Source: Aselliscus stoliczkanus (Eukaryota > Chordata > Mammalia > Chiroptera > Hipposideridae). From it: a stretch of 64,000 nt of DNA. The DNA is taken from assembly GCA_033961575.1 (NCBI GenBank), contig CM066732.1:81486687-81550686 (forward strand). The letters run 5' to 3'. A model generated the notes under the pieces. It saw only the letters and a program-made list of their open reading frames with translations. It made no database searches and was not told where the DNA came from. Shown here in pieces: positions 35,201-46,725 of the stretch. Position 1 is the stretch's first letter. Each line of letters begins with the position of its first letter. A program made the position numbers and the translations under genes.

Positions 35201-35560
35201 TTCCATCTCACTCAGCCACAATGTCTGCTGGTTTTCACAGCCAGGAGTTACGGGGACTTCTCTTCCTGGCACTGGAACTCTGTGTTGGGAAGCTCGATGT
35301 GGAGCTGGGACCTCACTCTCCCTAAGGGGGACTTCTGCAGCCTAGATATCCCTCCCAATTTTTAAATGCTACATGTGGTTGTGGACCAGCTCGTTCTGAG
35401 CCTCTTCCCTCTCTACCAGTCTGCAGGTGGCTTCTGCTGTATATCCTTAGTTATAATGCTTCTATTTTGCTAGACATCACGTGTTTTAGTTCTAATTTTG
35501 ATGTGGTCTTGGGAGGAAGTGAGCACAGTGTTTACCTACTCTGCCATTTGGACCAGAAGC
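32275..35560 (-). mobile_element. L1 with central ORF2 deletion, antisense
   Basis: Read on minus: 5' UTR (35560 down to ~34030, starting 'agcttctggtccaaatggca'), ORF1 (~33985-33235), start of ORF2 endonuclease (~33190-32935, 'LNVNGFNAPIKR'-like), then directly the ORF2 C-terminus (~32905-32590) and 3' UTR (~32590-32275). About 3 kb of ORF2 (most endonuclease and the reverse transcriptase) is absent. A 5' UTR is retained, so this was a full-length insertion that lost its centre or a copy of a deleted RNA. A T run at 34028-34054 is a later expansion. Confidence 0.82.
33235..33985 (-). pseudogene. L1 ORF1 remnant, antisense
   Basis: Minus-strand frames show the ORF1 RNA-binding half: 33377-33562 reads 'TRHTIIKMPKLSHKENLKTA', then 'REKQLVAYKGAPIRL' and 'AADISTET', the conserved C-terminal domain words. 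Coiled-coil codons extend to about 33985. Frames are interrupted. Confidence 0.85.
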
Positions 35561-35577
35561 TCCTTTTAAAGCTTTTT

Positions 35578-37136
35578 AAAAGTTAGCCTTATTGAGATAT
35601 AATTCACATACAACAAAATATGCCTTTTTAAAGTACACATTTTGATGAGTTTTGAGAAAATATATACAATTATGAAAACATCATCATGATTAAAAAATAT
35701 GGAACAGTTTCATTAAAGCAAAAAGCACATTTGTGCCACTTTAGAGTCATTTGTGCCACTTTAGAGTCTAAATACTGTCTCAAATCATAGTTCCTGACAA
35801 ACTTTGATCTCTTTTGTTCCCTTGTAAATGTGGTGTCTATAAAATGTCAAATAACTGGAATCATCCAGTATTTTATCTATTGTGTCTAGCTTCTTTGGGT
35901 TAGCACAAGGCTCTAGGAACTCATCCACACTCTTACACATATTGGTCCATTCCTTTTTCTGGCTAAGTAGTAAGTCATTTTATGAGGTTCCAAAATTATT
36001 TTATTTAAATGAATTGTATTTATGTTTATGATCAGTTTGAAGTTAATTTTTATATATGGTGTGAGATTGAGACTGATTCTTTTCTAAATGATTATCTATC
36101 TGTTACCGCACAACTGTTTGAAAAAGACTATGATTTTTTCCCCCATAAATTTACACATTTGGCCATACCATTTGATCATGAATTTATGGCCTACTTTTGA
36201 ACTCTATTCTTTACCATTCATCTAAATATTTATACTCACATCAATAACTCTTGACTACTGTACTGAATAAAATGGGCAAATATGTCAACTTTGTTCTTGT
36301 TCAAAATTGTTTGGGCTATTCTAGTCCTTTACATTACCTGTGAATTCTGCAAACAATGTCAATTTTTACAAAATGTTTGCTGTTATTTTGATCAGGATTG
36401 TGTTAAATCTGTCCATCAGAATGGGGTGGATGGGAATCTTAATATTGAATATTCAGATTTCTCTGTTTATTTAGGTCATCTTAATTTTTCTTAGCAATGA
36501 TTTCTAGTTTCTAGTATGTAAGTCTTTCATCTATTTTGTAAAATATTTTCTGAAGTATGTTGAAATTTTGTTATATAAATGCTCATTGTGATTGTTTAGA
36601 AATACAATTGATATTTATATATTGATATTGTACAGTGAATTGTACTAAATATATGTATTAGTATTTTTTTAAAAAAAACTTGTATTCCTTGGGCTTATTT
36701 TTGTGTTGAAAATCATCTTGTTTACAAATAAAGAGAGATTTTATATTTTCTTAATTTGTAGCTTTTAATTTTTTTCTTGCCTTTTTGTAATAACTAGAAT
36801 CCATTGTACAATGTTAAATAGAAGTAGTAAAAGCAGGTTCCTTGCTTTGTTCTCAATCTTTGGGGAAAGCATTTATCCTTTTTTTGTTTTAAGTATGTTA
36901 ACTGTGGGTTGTTAATACATGCATTGGTTAGGTTTAGGTTGCCTGTAATTCCTAGTTTGTTGAAAGTTTTCCACTCCTTTAATTAAGAATGCATGTGAAC
37001 TTTTTAATGTTTTGTTTTTGTTTTTTTGGCATCCTTTGAGCTATTATTTAAACATTTTTTAGTCAGTTGATATGGTAAATTACATTGATATTTGAATGTT
37101 GACCCATCCTTACATTCCTAAGAAGAGTCCTGTTTT
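35578..37136 (-). mobile_element. Old L1M, antisense (part 1)
   Basis: Antisense of an L1M 3' UTR and ORF2 end: 'attgagatataattcacata' (35590-35609), 'ggaatcatccag', 'gtgtctagcttctttgggtt' (35881-35900), 'aatcttaatattgaatattc'. Continues on the other side of each SINE below. No frame is intact. Confidence 0.75.
35728..35767. repeat. 20-bp perfect tandem duplication
   Basis: The unit catttgtgccactttagagt occurs twice head-to-tail inside the old L1. Confidence 0.97.
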
Positions 37137-37540
37137 GGGCCAGCTGAGTGGCTCAGTTGGTTAAGAGCACAAGCTCTGAGCAACAGAGTTGACAGTTCAA
37201 TTCCCACATGTGCCAGTGAGCTGCACACGAGCTGAGCTGCCACTGAGCTGTCAACAAGTGGCAGGATGGCTCAGCTGGTGACAGCACATGCTCCTAACAA
37301 CAAGGTTGCTAGTTCAAGATGGTGGGATACGCCCAACGACAACTAAGATTGAACATGGCACCTTGAGCTGAGGGGCCACCAGCTGCCAAAGGGCGGCCAG
37401 ATAATGAGTGAACTTGGAGCTGAGCTAGCTCTACCCTCCACAACTAAAATTAAAGGACAACCACATGGCTGTTTCTCTTTCCCATTCTCCAACACTGTTT
37501 CCCTTCCCCAATTCCCCAATAAAATCTTTTAAAAAAAAAA
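37137..37540 (+). mobile_element. Two-headed tRNA SINE
   Basis: First head 'gggccagctgagtggctcag' (37137-37156), second head 'ggcaggatggctcagctggt' (37260-37279), each followed by a B-box-like 'agttcaa' word, then a tail with 'caattccccaataaaatctt'. Duplication agtcctgtttt / agtcctatttt (37126-37136, 37541-37551). Confidence 0.9.
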
Positions 37541-37551
37541 AGTCCTATTTT

Positions 37552-37671
37552 GTCATGTTCTTTATATCCTTTTGAAATGTTGACAAATACATTTTCAAAA
37601 ACTTTAAGATTTTTGCATCTGTGTTCATTAGGATTTTTCATGTGCAGATTCTTTTGTTTTCATTTTTCTGT
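37552..37671 (-). mobile_element. Old L1M, antisense (part 2)
   Basis: Continuation of antisense L1 ORF2 ('atttttgcatctgtgttcat', 37609-37628) between two SINEs. Confidence 0.7.
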
Positions 37672-38113
37672 CTGTTTTTTTGGGGGCGGAAATTGGTGGA
37701 GGGGAACAACGTTGGGAATCGGGGAAGGGGAACAGACAAGTTGCTATCCTTTTGTTCTTCAGTCTAGCTGTGGAGGACATTGCTTCACTGGCCCATGTTG
37801 GTATCATTATTGTGCTCTTCTTGGGTGAGGCAGATGGGTCGCCGGCCTCTGGATGTTGCTCACCGCGGCTATTGGCAGCTCACGATTGGCTGCCAGCCGC
37901 TCACGCTGGCTGCGGGCCACTCACTGTAGCCTATGGCAGCCCACTGCAGCAGGGGCTGCAGCCTACACTGTCGCCGGGGCTCGCACAGCCCAGCTCCAGG
38001 TGGAGCTGTCGTTAGCTGTAGAGGGCAGTGTCACTGGCCCTCATGTGGGATCCGAACCGGGGCCGCTGGCATCCCAAAACCAGCGCCTAACCAATGCGCC
38101 ACTCGGCCGGCCC
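37672..38113 (-). mobile_element. Long tRNA-headed SINE
   Basis: Minus-strand long form: head at 38113 (GGGCCGGCCGAGTGGCGCAT), tRNA body, repetitive GGCAGCC middle, tail near 37700. Approximate duplication gtctgtttt / gtctggtttt. Faces the two-headed SINE 130 bp away. Confidence 0.9.
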
Positions 38114-38770
38114 TTTTGTCTGGTTTTAGAATTAAATTATGTTACACTCATAAAATATCTTGGAACAGGACCACTGTTCTATTTTTGAAGGGCTTAGAAT
38201 GGATTTTATTTCTCTATAAATGTTTCTCAAAATTCACTAGTGAAGACCCTGACTCTGGAGTTCTGTCGATGATGCTTTTAACTATGAATTTAATTTAATT
38301 CATACATGTGGATCTATTCAGAGTGTCTCTTCTTGAGTGAGTTTTGATAGTGTCTTTCAAAAATCAGTCCATTAGCTTGTGTTCTCGGATTGATTGGTGT
38401 AAGGTAGCTCGTAATATTTTATAATTATCTTTTTAATATCTCTATAATCTGTAGTGATACTACTTCTTTCATTCCTGATATTGTTAATTTGTGTCCACTC
38501 TCTTTTCTTATTCAAAATAAAGACTTCCATTTCATTGATTTTTCTCTATTGTTGTGTTTTTCCCAATTGATTTCTGCTCTTCTCTTTATTGTTTCCTTCC
38601 TTCTTTCCTTGGGTTTAATTTGCTTTTCCTTTTCTAACTTCTTAAGTTGGAAGCTTGGATCATTGACCTAAAACCTTTTTTATCTTTTCCATTAACAGTA
38701 TTTAAAGATTTATTTTTCCTTATAAAAGAATCTATCTGAAACCCACCCACTTTTATAAATCCTGTTTCAA
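38114..38770 (-). mobile_element. Old L1M, antisense (part 3)
   Basis: Antisense ORF2 reverse-transcriptase region, with words such as 'cttccatttcattgattttt' (38524-38543) and 'tctgctcttctctttattgt'. Confidence 0.75.
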
Positions 38771-39284
38771 TTTTTTTTTTAAAGATTTTATTGGGGAATT
38801 TGGGGAGGGGAACAGCATTGGGGAATTAGGGGAGGGGATCTCCCAAATTGTTCTTCAGTTTTCATTGTAGAGGGTGCCAGTCTTCATCTGGCTTTTCGTT
38901 GGCAGCTTGTAGTCTCTAAGCTCAAGGCGCTGTGTTCAATCTTAGTTGCAGGTGGTTGTAGCCACCATCCCATGCAGGAGTCAAACCAGTAGCCTTGTTG
39001 TTAAGAGCATATACCCTACCCTCTGAGCCACTGGAGCAGAAGCTCAGTTCAAGGTGCAGAGTTCAATCTTTGTTTTAGTTGTTGGTGGGCATAGCCCACC
39101 ATTGAACAAACAATCTTGTTGTTATACCAGCAGAGTCATCCTTCCACCTATTGGCAGCTCAGAAACAGCTCAGCTAGGGCACAGTTTTCACTGGCCCATG
39201 TGGGAATCAAACCAGCGGCCCTGCTGCTCAGCGCACGTGCTCTAAGCCAACTCTTAACCAGCTGAGCCACTCGGCTGGCCCTTC
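38771..39284 (-). mobile_element. Multi-headed tRNA SINE
   Basis: Minus strand: head at 39284 (GGGCCAGCCGAGTGGCTCAG), a second head-like unit in the middle, and a third near 39030-38985 ('ccctctgagccactgg' on plus), then the usual tail (complement of AATAAAATCTTTAAA near 38785). Perfect duplication 'tcctgtttcaatttt' flanks it. About 510 bp. Confidence 0.85.
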
Positions 39285-39940
39285 CTGTTTCAATTTTGAT
39301 TCAACTCTTAATGTTTCAAATTTCCCTTGTGATTATTATTTTTTTTTAACTTATGGGTTATTTAGTAATATTCTCTTTAATTTTCAAATATTTGGGGATC
39401 TTCCATATAGATATAGATATAGATAGATATAGTTGTAGATATAGATAGATTTTGAGTATTTTTCTTTTGTAACCACGTGAGAAATTATTTTCTATGCTTT
39501 TATTCCATTTAAGATGGTAGAGATTTGTTTTAAATATCAGACTATCATTTACCTTGATAGATGTTCCATGTGCAATTAAAAATAATGTATATTCTCTTGT
39601 TAAATGACTCATTTCCACAATTGTCAATATGGTAAATTTGGTTAATAGTTTGTCTCCTATATCATTACTAATTTTTAATCAGCTGTTCTATCAATTACTG
39701 AAAGAGGTGCATTGAAATCTACAACTGTAATCAAATTTTACAATTTTGAACCTCTGTCATTATATACATATACATTTACAACTATCTTATGTGTTTGAGG
39801 ATCTCATTCCATTATCATTGTTGACACCTGGTAATTTTCTTTTCTTTGAAGTCTACTTAGATATAAAATTAGTCATTTCAGCTCTCTTTGATGAAGGTTT
39901 GTATCCTTTTGCCACAAAATAGAGTTTCTCTTAGTCCTCT
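39285..39940 (-). mobile_element. Old L1M, antisense (part 4)
   Basis: Continues as antisense ORF2: 'ttatgggttatttagtaata' (39350-39369), 'atgttccatgtgcaattaaa', 'gaggtgcattgaaatctaca'. A GATA run lies at 39408-39447. Confidence 0.72.
39408..39447. repeat. GATA-type simple repeat
   Basis: Imperfect atagat/gata units. Confidence 0.93.
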
Positions 39941-41284
39941 CATCACCACCTGGTAGAAGACCACTAACAGAAGTCCATAAATTTTGTTTAGAGGCTCTTT
40001 AGTTTCCACACTGTCATGTTAGCCCATATTCTACTTTTAAAATTTTCTAAAAATTCCAATTGCTTTTGTCTTGCTTCCTTTGTTTCCCCTACTCTGACAC
40101 AGGTAAAACAGTTCTTGAATTCCATTTCTCCTCAGAGGGCTTATTACCCTTTAGAATTCCATTCATCTGTCTGCCTCACCAGCTAATTTCTCTAATGGGC
40201 TAAAAAAGGTTATAATTTTGTAGATTATCTGAAATTTTCCTGTTGTTAAGGAAAGAATAATGCTTTTGTGGATATTTACATCCATAATAGAAGCAGAGAC
40301 ACAAAAATTTGTTTAAAATAAAACTCTACTATTACATAGTAAATTTTGAATCACGTTTATTATTTTAGTAATTTTCTATTTTTTATATACTAAAAGGTTG
40401 AAGAAACTAGAGGTAAAACTCAAGAAATCACATGTCCATAAATTCTCCCATCACAACTTTAAATCTATTTGTTAATAATATTGACAGATAACATATCTGA
40501 AGTACTTACTATTTGTGATACACTGCACATGTTACATTAACTATATGTATGTTATCTAATTTTATACAACTGAAGAAGTTCCTATTATCATCCTCACTTG
40601 ATATTGAGAAATGTGACCTCTTGTCCATATAGTCATTAAATGGTAGAGCTGGATTCTGAAACTGGGCAGCTCATCTCTGGATTCTAAATATAAAATAAAG
40701 ATGCTGTGCTGTATGGAAGAAGAATTTGAAAAAGAAGGTTTTTGATTTGCATTTAAGTAGTATTAATATAGAGACATTTATATAATTAGTTAAGAACTAT
40801 ATCTTTCTACCAATGAAAGCTCTGAGCAATTTAACTCCAAGTCCCTTCTCCACAGATGTTCTAAGCAGTGGTATAATAATACAATATGTATTCTCATGCA
40901 TAGAGGAAGAAAAGGAGTTGTAAATATCTTACCCTTTAACGCTTTAACTGATGTATTGGGACTTTGGCTTATTATCCTTTGTTTTTTATTCATTTTGACG
41001 CAAGTCTTTTAACTACCACATATGGCCAGATATTTTTTTTAAAAAGTAGTGACTTTCAAACTATTTTTTGTGTGCTACCTTAAGGCATACATTTTTACTC
41101 ATGATCCATTTCTTCCCTAAACCAGTAAATACATGTATAATAAAAGCTTCTGGAAACAATAGTTTTCTTTATATATGTAGTGCATTTTTCTGCTCCATTG
41201 TAGTTCATTTTAAAAATGTGGATTGCAATCTACTAAAAATGCGGATTGCAACCTACTATATATAATTGATCTATAACACTGTGT
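39941..41284. other. Unassigned AT-rich sequence
   Basis: No gene or named repeat seen. ORFs at 40790-40993 and 41068-41265 are unsupported. Confidence 0.35.
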
Positions 41285-43225
41285 AAATTTAAGGTGTATA
41301 ACATGTTGATTTGATATCTTTATATATTGCAATCATTTTTTTTAAAGATTTTTATTGGGGAAATGGGGGAGGGGAACAGCGTTGGGGAATTAGGGAAGGG
41401 AACAGACAAGCTGCTGTCCTTTTTGTTCTTCAGTCTAATTGTGGAGGATATTGCTTCACTGGCCCATGTTGGTTTTATCATTGTGCTCTTCCTGGATGAG
41501 GCAGATCGGTCGCAGGCCTCTGGATGGTCACTCATGGCGGCTGTTGGCAGCTCACTCCGGCTGCCGGCCACTCACGCTGGCTGCCGGCCACTCACTGTAG
41601 CTTATGGCAGCCCACTGCAGCAGGGGCTGCAGCCTACACTGTTGCCTGGACTCAAGCAGCCCAGCTCCAGGTGGAGCTGTTGTTCACTATCTTAGCTGTA
41701 GAGGACAGTGTCACTGGCCCTCATATGTGGGATCCAAACTGCAGCCGCTGACATCCCAAGCCAGCTCTTAACCAATGCTCCACTCGGCTGGACCTGTATA
41801 TTGCAATTTTGATTGCCACTGTAATGTTAGCTGACACCTCTATCACGTCATATAATTATTATTTCTTTTTTTGTGGTGAGAACAATTAAGAACTAGTGTC
41901 TTAAGCAACTTTGAAGTTTATAATACTGAATTGCTGACTATAATTATTCTACTGTGCATTAGATCTCTGGGACTTATTTATCTACTAGTTGCAAGTTTGT
42001 ACCCTTACAAAACATCTTTCAATTTCCTCACTGCCCTCAGTTCCTGGCAACTACCATTCTATTCTCTGTTTCTATGAGTTGAGATTTTTTGGATTTCACA
42101 TATAAATACTGTCATGCAGTATTTGTCTTTCCATGTCTTTTCTCACTTAGCATAATGTCTTCAAAATCCATCCATGTTGTCAGAAATGATTGGATTTCCT
42201 TCTTTCTTATGACTAAATAATATTCCATTTTGTGTGTGAGCATTGTGTGTGAGCATTGTGTGTGTGTGTGTGTGTGTGTGACTCATTTTCTTTATTCATT
42301 TATCCATTCATGAACACCAAGGTTGTTTCCCTATCTTGGTTATCGTGAATAATGCTGCAATGAACATGGGAGTGCAGATATCTTTTCAAAATCCTGTTTC
42401 ATTTTCTTTGGCTGTATACCCAGAAGTAGGATTGATGAATCATATGATAGTTACATTTTTAATAATTTTAGGGAACTTCCATACTATTTTCCATAGTGAC
42501 TGAACCAATTTACATTCTCACCAATAATGTACAAAGGTTCTCTTTTATCTATATCTATGACAATGCTTGTTATCTCTGGTCTTCTTAATGATAACCATCC
42601 TAACAGGTGTGAGATGACATCTCATTATGGTTTCCATTTGCATTACCTGTTGATTAGTGATGTTAAGAATCTTTTTATATACCTATTGGCTATTTGTATG
42701 TCTTTGGAAAAATGTCTCTTTAGTTCCTCTGCCCATTTTTAAATCAGATTGTTTATTTGTTTCTGTTATTGAGTTAGTGAGCTCTTTATATATTTTGACT
42801 ATCACCCCCCTTATTCAATATATAGTTTGCAATATTTTCTCCCATTTCATAGGTTGCCGTTTCATTTTGTTGATTGTTTCCTTGCTGTGCAGAAGCTTTT
42901 TAATTTGTGATAATTCCATTTATTTATTTTTGCTTTTGTTGCTTGTGCTCTTGATGTCTTATCCAAAAAAAATAATGCTAAGACCAATGTGAGGGAGCTT
43001 CTTCCCTATGTTTTTTTCTAGGCATTTTATGGTATCAGATCTTAAGCTTAAGACTATAATACATTTTGAGTTAATTTTTGTGTGTAGTGTAAAATAAGGA
43101 TTTAAGTATATTTTTCTACACATATCTGTCTAACATGCCCAGAACCCTTTGTTGAAGAGACTATCCTTTTCCCATTGAGTATTCTCAGATCCCTTGTCAA
43201 CTATTAGTTCACCATATATTAGGGG
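41285..43225 (-). mobile_element. Old L1 3' half, antisense, split by a SINE
   Basis: 3' UTR begins left of the SINE (41285-41331) and resumes after it (41794 on). Antisense ORF2 C-terminus is clear: 'gcatttccattt' type words, 'aggtgtgagatgacatctca' (42606-42625), 'ttgctgtgcagaagcttttt' (42882-42901), and finally 'attgagtattctcagatccc'. No frame survives. A TG run is at 42258-42280. Confidence 0.85.
41332..41793 (-). mobile_element. Long tRNA-headed SINE
   Basis: Minus-strand long form with head near 41793, GGCAGCC-type middle and tail near 41342. Duplication tatattgcaat on both sides (about 41321-41331 and 41795-41805). Confidence 0.92.
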
Positions 43226-45556
43226 GTAGAGGTGGTGGTGATTATTTCTGGGCTCTCTGTTCTGTCCCATGTTGCTAATATTAGTTACATCATCTTACTA
43301 CCCTTTATGAAGTGCCTCACATATAGTCCATATATAATAATTACCGTTCCTTCATTATTTCTTCCTTCCTTCACTTCCTTCCTGTGCAAATCATATGTTA
43401 TTAATATGTTACCCAATTTCTGAGTCTGGCTAATAATATAGGTGCCCTCGCTAGAGAGAGAGGTGCTTTTTTGCTCAGTTGTTTGTCTATCATTGTATCC
43501 TTCTCTCCAACATCTTCCCTCTCTCAAATTCTGTTCATATTGCTAAACACATAGAAAAAAATTACTACATTTTCTGTGTAAAGTGATGATTCTTTGGTGA
43601 AAAGTAGTAAAAAAATTTGGTGGCCAACCATGCTGTATTTTTTTGTATCACTGAGAAATATACTCTATTATAAAAATTGTTTATCCCTCAAATATCTGAG
43701 TTTTATTTTGCTGAGCTATTCTTAAAGATAAATTTCACAGTATAGTTTGCTATAACTTTATAGAATTTTGGTGAACCACACTTATGTGTGACCTTCAATA
43801 ATATGGTAATTTATTTAAATGTGCTTTACTCATTAAGAATATTTAAAATAGAAGTACATTTAAATTACTCTTGCCAATTATCTATATAAGAAATTATTGA
43901 AATGATCAATTACCATAATCAACAATCATTACTGAAATAAGATAATAAGCATCTTCAAAACACTGGCTGCCTAATTTTTTTAATGTTTTTCTTTGGGGAT
44001 TTACATTTGTTTCCTAAGCATTTATCTTTAGAAGATTTATGGATCATAATGTCTATTTCACTAACCACATATCTTATTAATGTCACTGTTTTTCAGGTAA
44101 AAATGATAAATATGTTAGAAAGGAGTACATACATTTTCTATGTCAAGCATGCATTTTATCTTTCTTATGCTTGGACAATAGAAATTGAAAGACTGTCAGG
44201 GGATCCTAGTCCTATTCCCTCCCTTGAGGCAATTCTAGTAATTAAAGGCAGATTGTTGGGGATTTTTTTCTTGAAGCTCTTCAGGTACCCAAATTTTATG
44301 ACCTATATCATTAGCCACTTAGCTATTTGTTCCTTTGTCAGTGATTGAGGTGTGTGTTTTTTTTCTGAATATCTAGTGGAATCTTCCTAATTTTCAGTGA
44401 ATCACGTTCTCTTACTCAGTGACTGTCATTACAGTTATCATAATAAGCAATCTTCTGTGCTCTCCAAACTACTGATGATATTGTCAGCTAGCATTCTCTA
44501 TTCTGAGTTGACCAGTATGTCATTTATTTTTCTATCATCTTGTGACTTTACTTATTTACCCAAGGGTTTTTTTTCTTCTTTTTTTAATGTTTTAGTGAGT
44601 GAAGTGACTCATATTGAATAACATAGTTCATAGACAGTGCAGCAAACAGTTATAATTTTAGATATTTGACATAATACAACTACAATAATACAAAGCATGT
44701 GGTGCTTCCAAAATTGTTGAAAAGAGCGGAAGTCATGGGATATTACTGGAGAATACTACCTTATAGCTGAAACCTGAGCTCAAAAGTTTACACAGCCCCC
44801 ATACTACCATCAAAAGCATCTGTCAAGAGCATTGATGCTGAGTCTGGACAGGAATGTTGAGTGTGGCTGCTGCAATTGCCTCTCCACTCTCACATGTACA
44901 ACTTTGATGGCTGGCATCAAGAAAAATAAGAATAGGACCTCCATTTCACTTTATCATTCTGTATCTCACATGAATGCCTCTAGTGGGTAAAACTTAATTT
45001 GTAAGTTTTAAAGGTGAAGTCTGCTAATTTTGAAGATAAGAAAAAGTATACAACAGTTGAAAAGAAGTAAACTGGCAAGACAGAGCAATAGCCAAATTGA
45101 GACAAAATGAATAAATTGGGGTCAGTGTGTAATGTGGTTAATGGGTATTCCTTTGTGACATACATGTGTTAGCTGTCTTGGTACATTCAGCTACTACTAG
45201 TTTATATCACAGGACATTAATGAGCTGAAACATTAATATAATAAACCAGTAAGTCTCCTATATTATAATGACATCATTTTCTAATTTGTCAATGGTATTA
45301 GCTAATTAATTTGTAATAGAAAAACAGATAGGATACAATTAAGATGTTAGTGCAAATTAGTGTAAAATTAATGGTTTATTCACTGGTGTTTGAAAAAAAA
45401 TAAAACATTTTAGGACAATTTAAGTTAAAATAATACTTAGGTCACAGGTCAAAATTAATCCCAGAAAGGTAAAATAAAATAATCATGTATTAGAATAAAA
45501 TACAGCAAATATTTATATAATGTTATAGAAATAGGTCTTTCTAAGTATCTCATTAA
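43226..45556. other. Unassigned sequence
   Basis: About 2.3 kb without a recognised repeat. The longest reading frame, 43983-44348 (121 residues), is hydrophobic/AT-rich with no domain, no exon borders and no homologue that I recall, so it is not called as a gene. Confidence 0.35.
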
Positions 45557-45572
45557 AACTACAAAACATAAG

Positions 45573-45727
45573 GGCCGGCCGAGTGGCTCAGTTGGTTAAG
45601 AGCTTGCTCAAGAGTGCGAGCTGAGCTCTGAGCAACAGCAGTTCGATGCCCAGCCCAACCTGAGCTGCCGCTGAGCTGCCAACAGGTGGCAGGATGGCTC
45701 AGCTAAAAGAACAAAACAAAACAAAAA
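45573..45727 (+). mobile_element. 3'-shortened tRNA SINE
   Basis: Head 'gggccggccgagtggctcag', followed by the start of a second head ('ggcaggatggctcagct', 45688-45704), then a CAAAA tail. Duplication actacaaaacataa (45559-45572 and 45729-45742). Confidence 0.9.
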
Positions 45728-45769
45728 TACTACAAAACATAAAGACAAACAATAAAGTCGACTGCGTTA

Positions 45770-46205
45770 TAAATTTCTTTTAATCATTTCTTATTTGAGT
45801 CCTCTCCCTTTTCTCTTGATATAGAGTCTAGGTAAGGTTTTGGTATTTTTGTTGATCTTTTCAGAGAACCCACTCTTAGTTTCAGTGATCTTTTCTATTG
45901 TCTTGATGTCTCTATTTTATTTATTTCCACTCTGATGTTTGTTATTTCCTCTCTTCTACTAACTTTGGGGTTCAATTTCTTCTTCTTTTTCCAGTTCTTT
46001 GAGCTGTAAAATAAGGTTGTTTATTTGAGCTTTTTCTTGTTCTTTGGGGGTATGCATTTATCGCTATGAACTTTCTGCTTAGTACTACTCTTGCTGCTTA
46101 TTATAAATTTTGGTATGTAGTATTTTCATTTTCATTTGTCTCAAGGTATTTTTTAATTTCACTTTTGATTTCTTCTTTGACTTTGTAGCTGCTCAGTTGC
46201 TCGAT
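45770..46205 (-). mobile_element. L1 ORF2 fragment, antisense
   Basis: Antisense of the endonuclease-RT linker and RT start: 'agatcttttctattgtcttg'-type words (45885-45905), 'aaggttgtttatttgagctt' (46012-46031), 'atgcatttatcgctatgaac'. Confidence 0.82.
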
Positions 46206-46725
46206 GAAAATTTACTTTTAAGTATTTATCCTACATATATATTTCTCAACACATGCAAAAAAATGTACCTATCAAGGTGTTCATTTTAGTAGGCTATTAG
46301 TTACAGTGAGAACCTATAAAAAACTGAAATGTCCAAAAAAATGAACTGGTAAAATAAATAGTAGTGCAGTCTTATATTTATGAGATGATTTTTTTTATGA
46401 TGGTAAGTTATATATATTAAAATAGATCTTTAATATGCTATTAAGTGAAAATAAATGGTTGTCGAATAGGTTCTTCACTTTGTAAAAAAGGTAATATTTT
46501 TATGTCTTTTTTTTGTTTGTGGCTCCCTTTGTCTCTTGTTCTCTCTGCCTATGTAGAAATAACACACTAAGAGACAAATATATGCTCAAATCAAAGACTG
46601 AAAAACTGTACACCAAAGAATTAGTGGTGGTCATTTCTGAGAGATTAAGCAAACCATTTCCTACTTTTTTCCAATGTCTCTATTGTTTTAATTTTATTAA
46701 TTTACAGTGTACTGTCCATTAGAAG
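46206..46725 (+). mobile_element. Old L1 3' end, sense
   Basis: 'agtgagaacctataaaaaac' (46305-46324), 'tgaaatgtccaaaaaaatga' and following words fit the ORF2 C-terminus and 3' UTR of an L1M on plus. Orientation is opposite to the preceding fragment. Confidence 0.6.

Noticed and set aside
43983..44348. 121-codon ORF in a repeat-poor area
   Set aside because: Hydrophobic, AT-driven composition, no known domain, no exon borders and no conserved neighbour; expected by chance in 64 kb.
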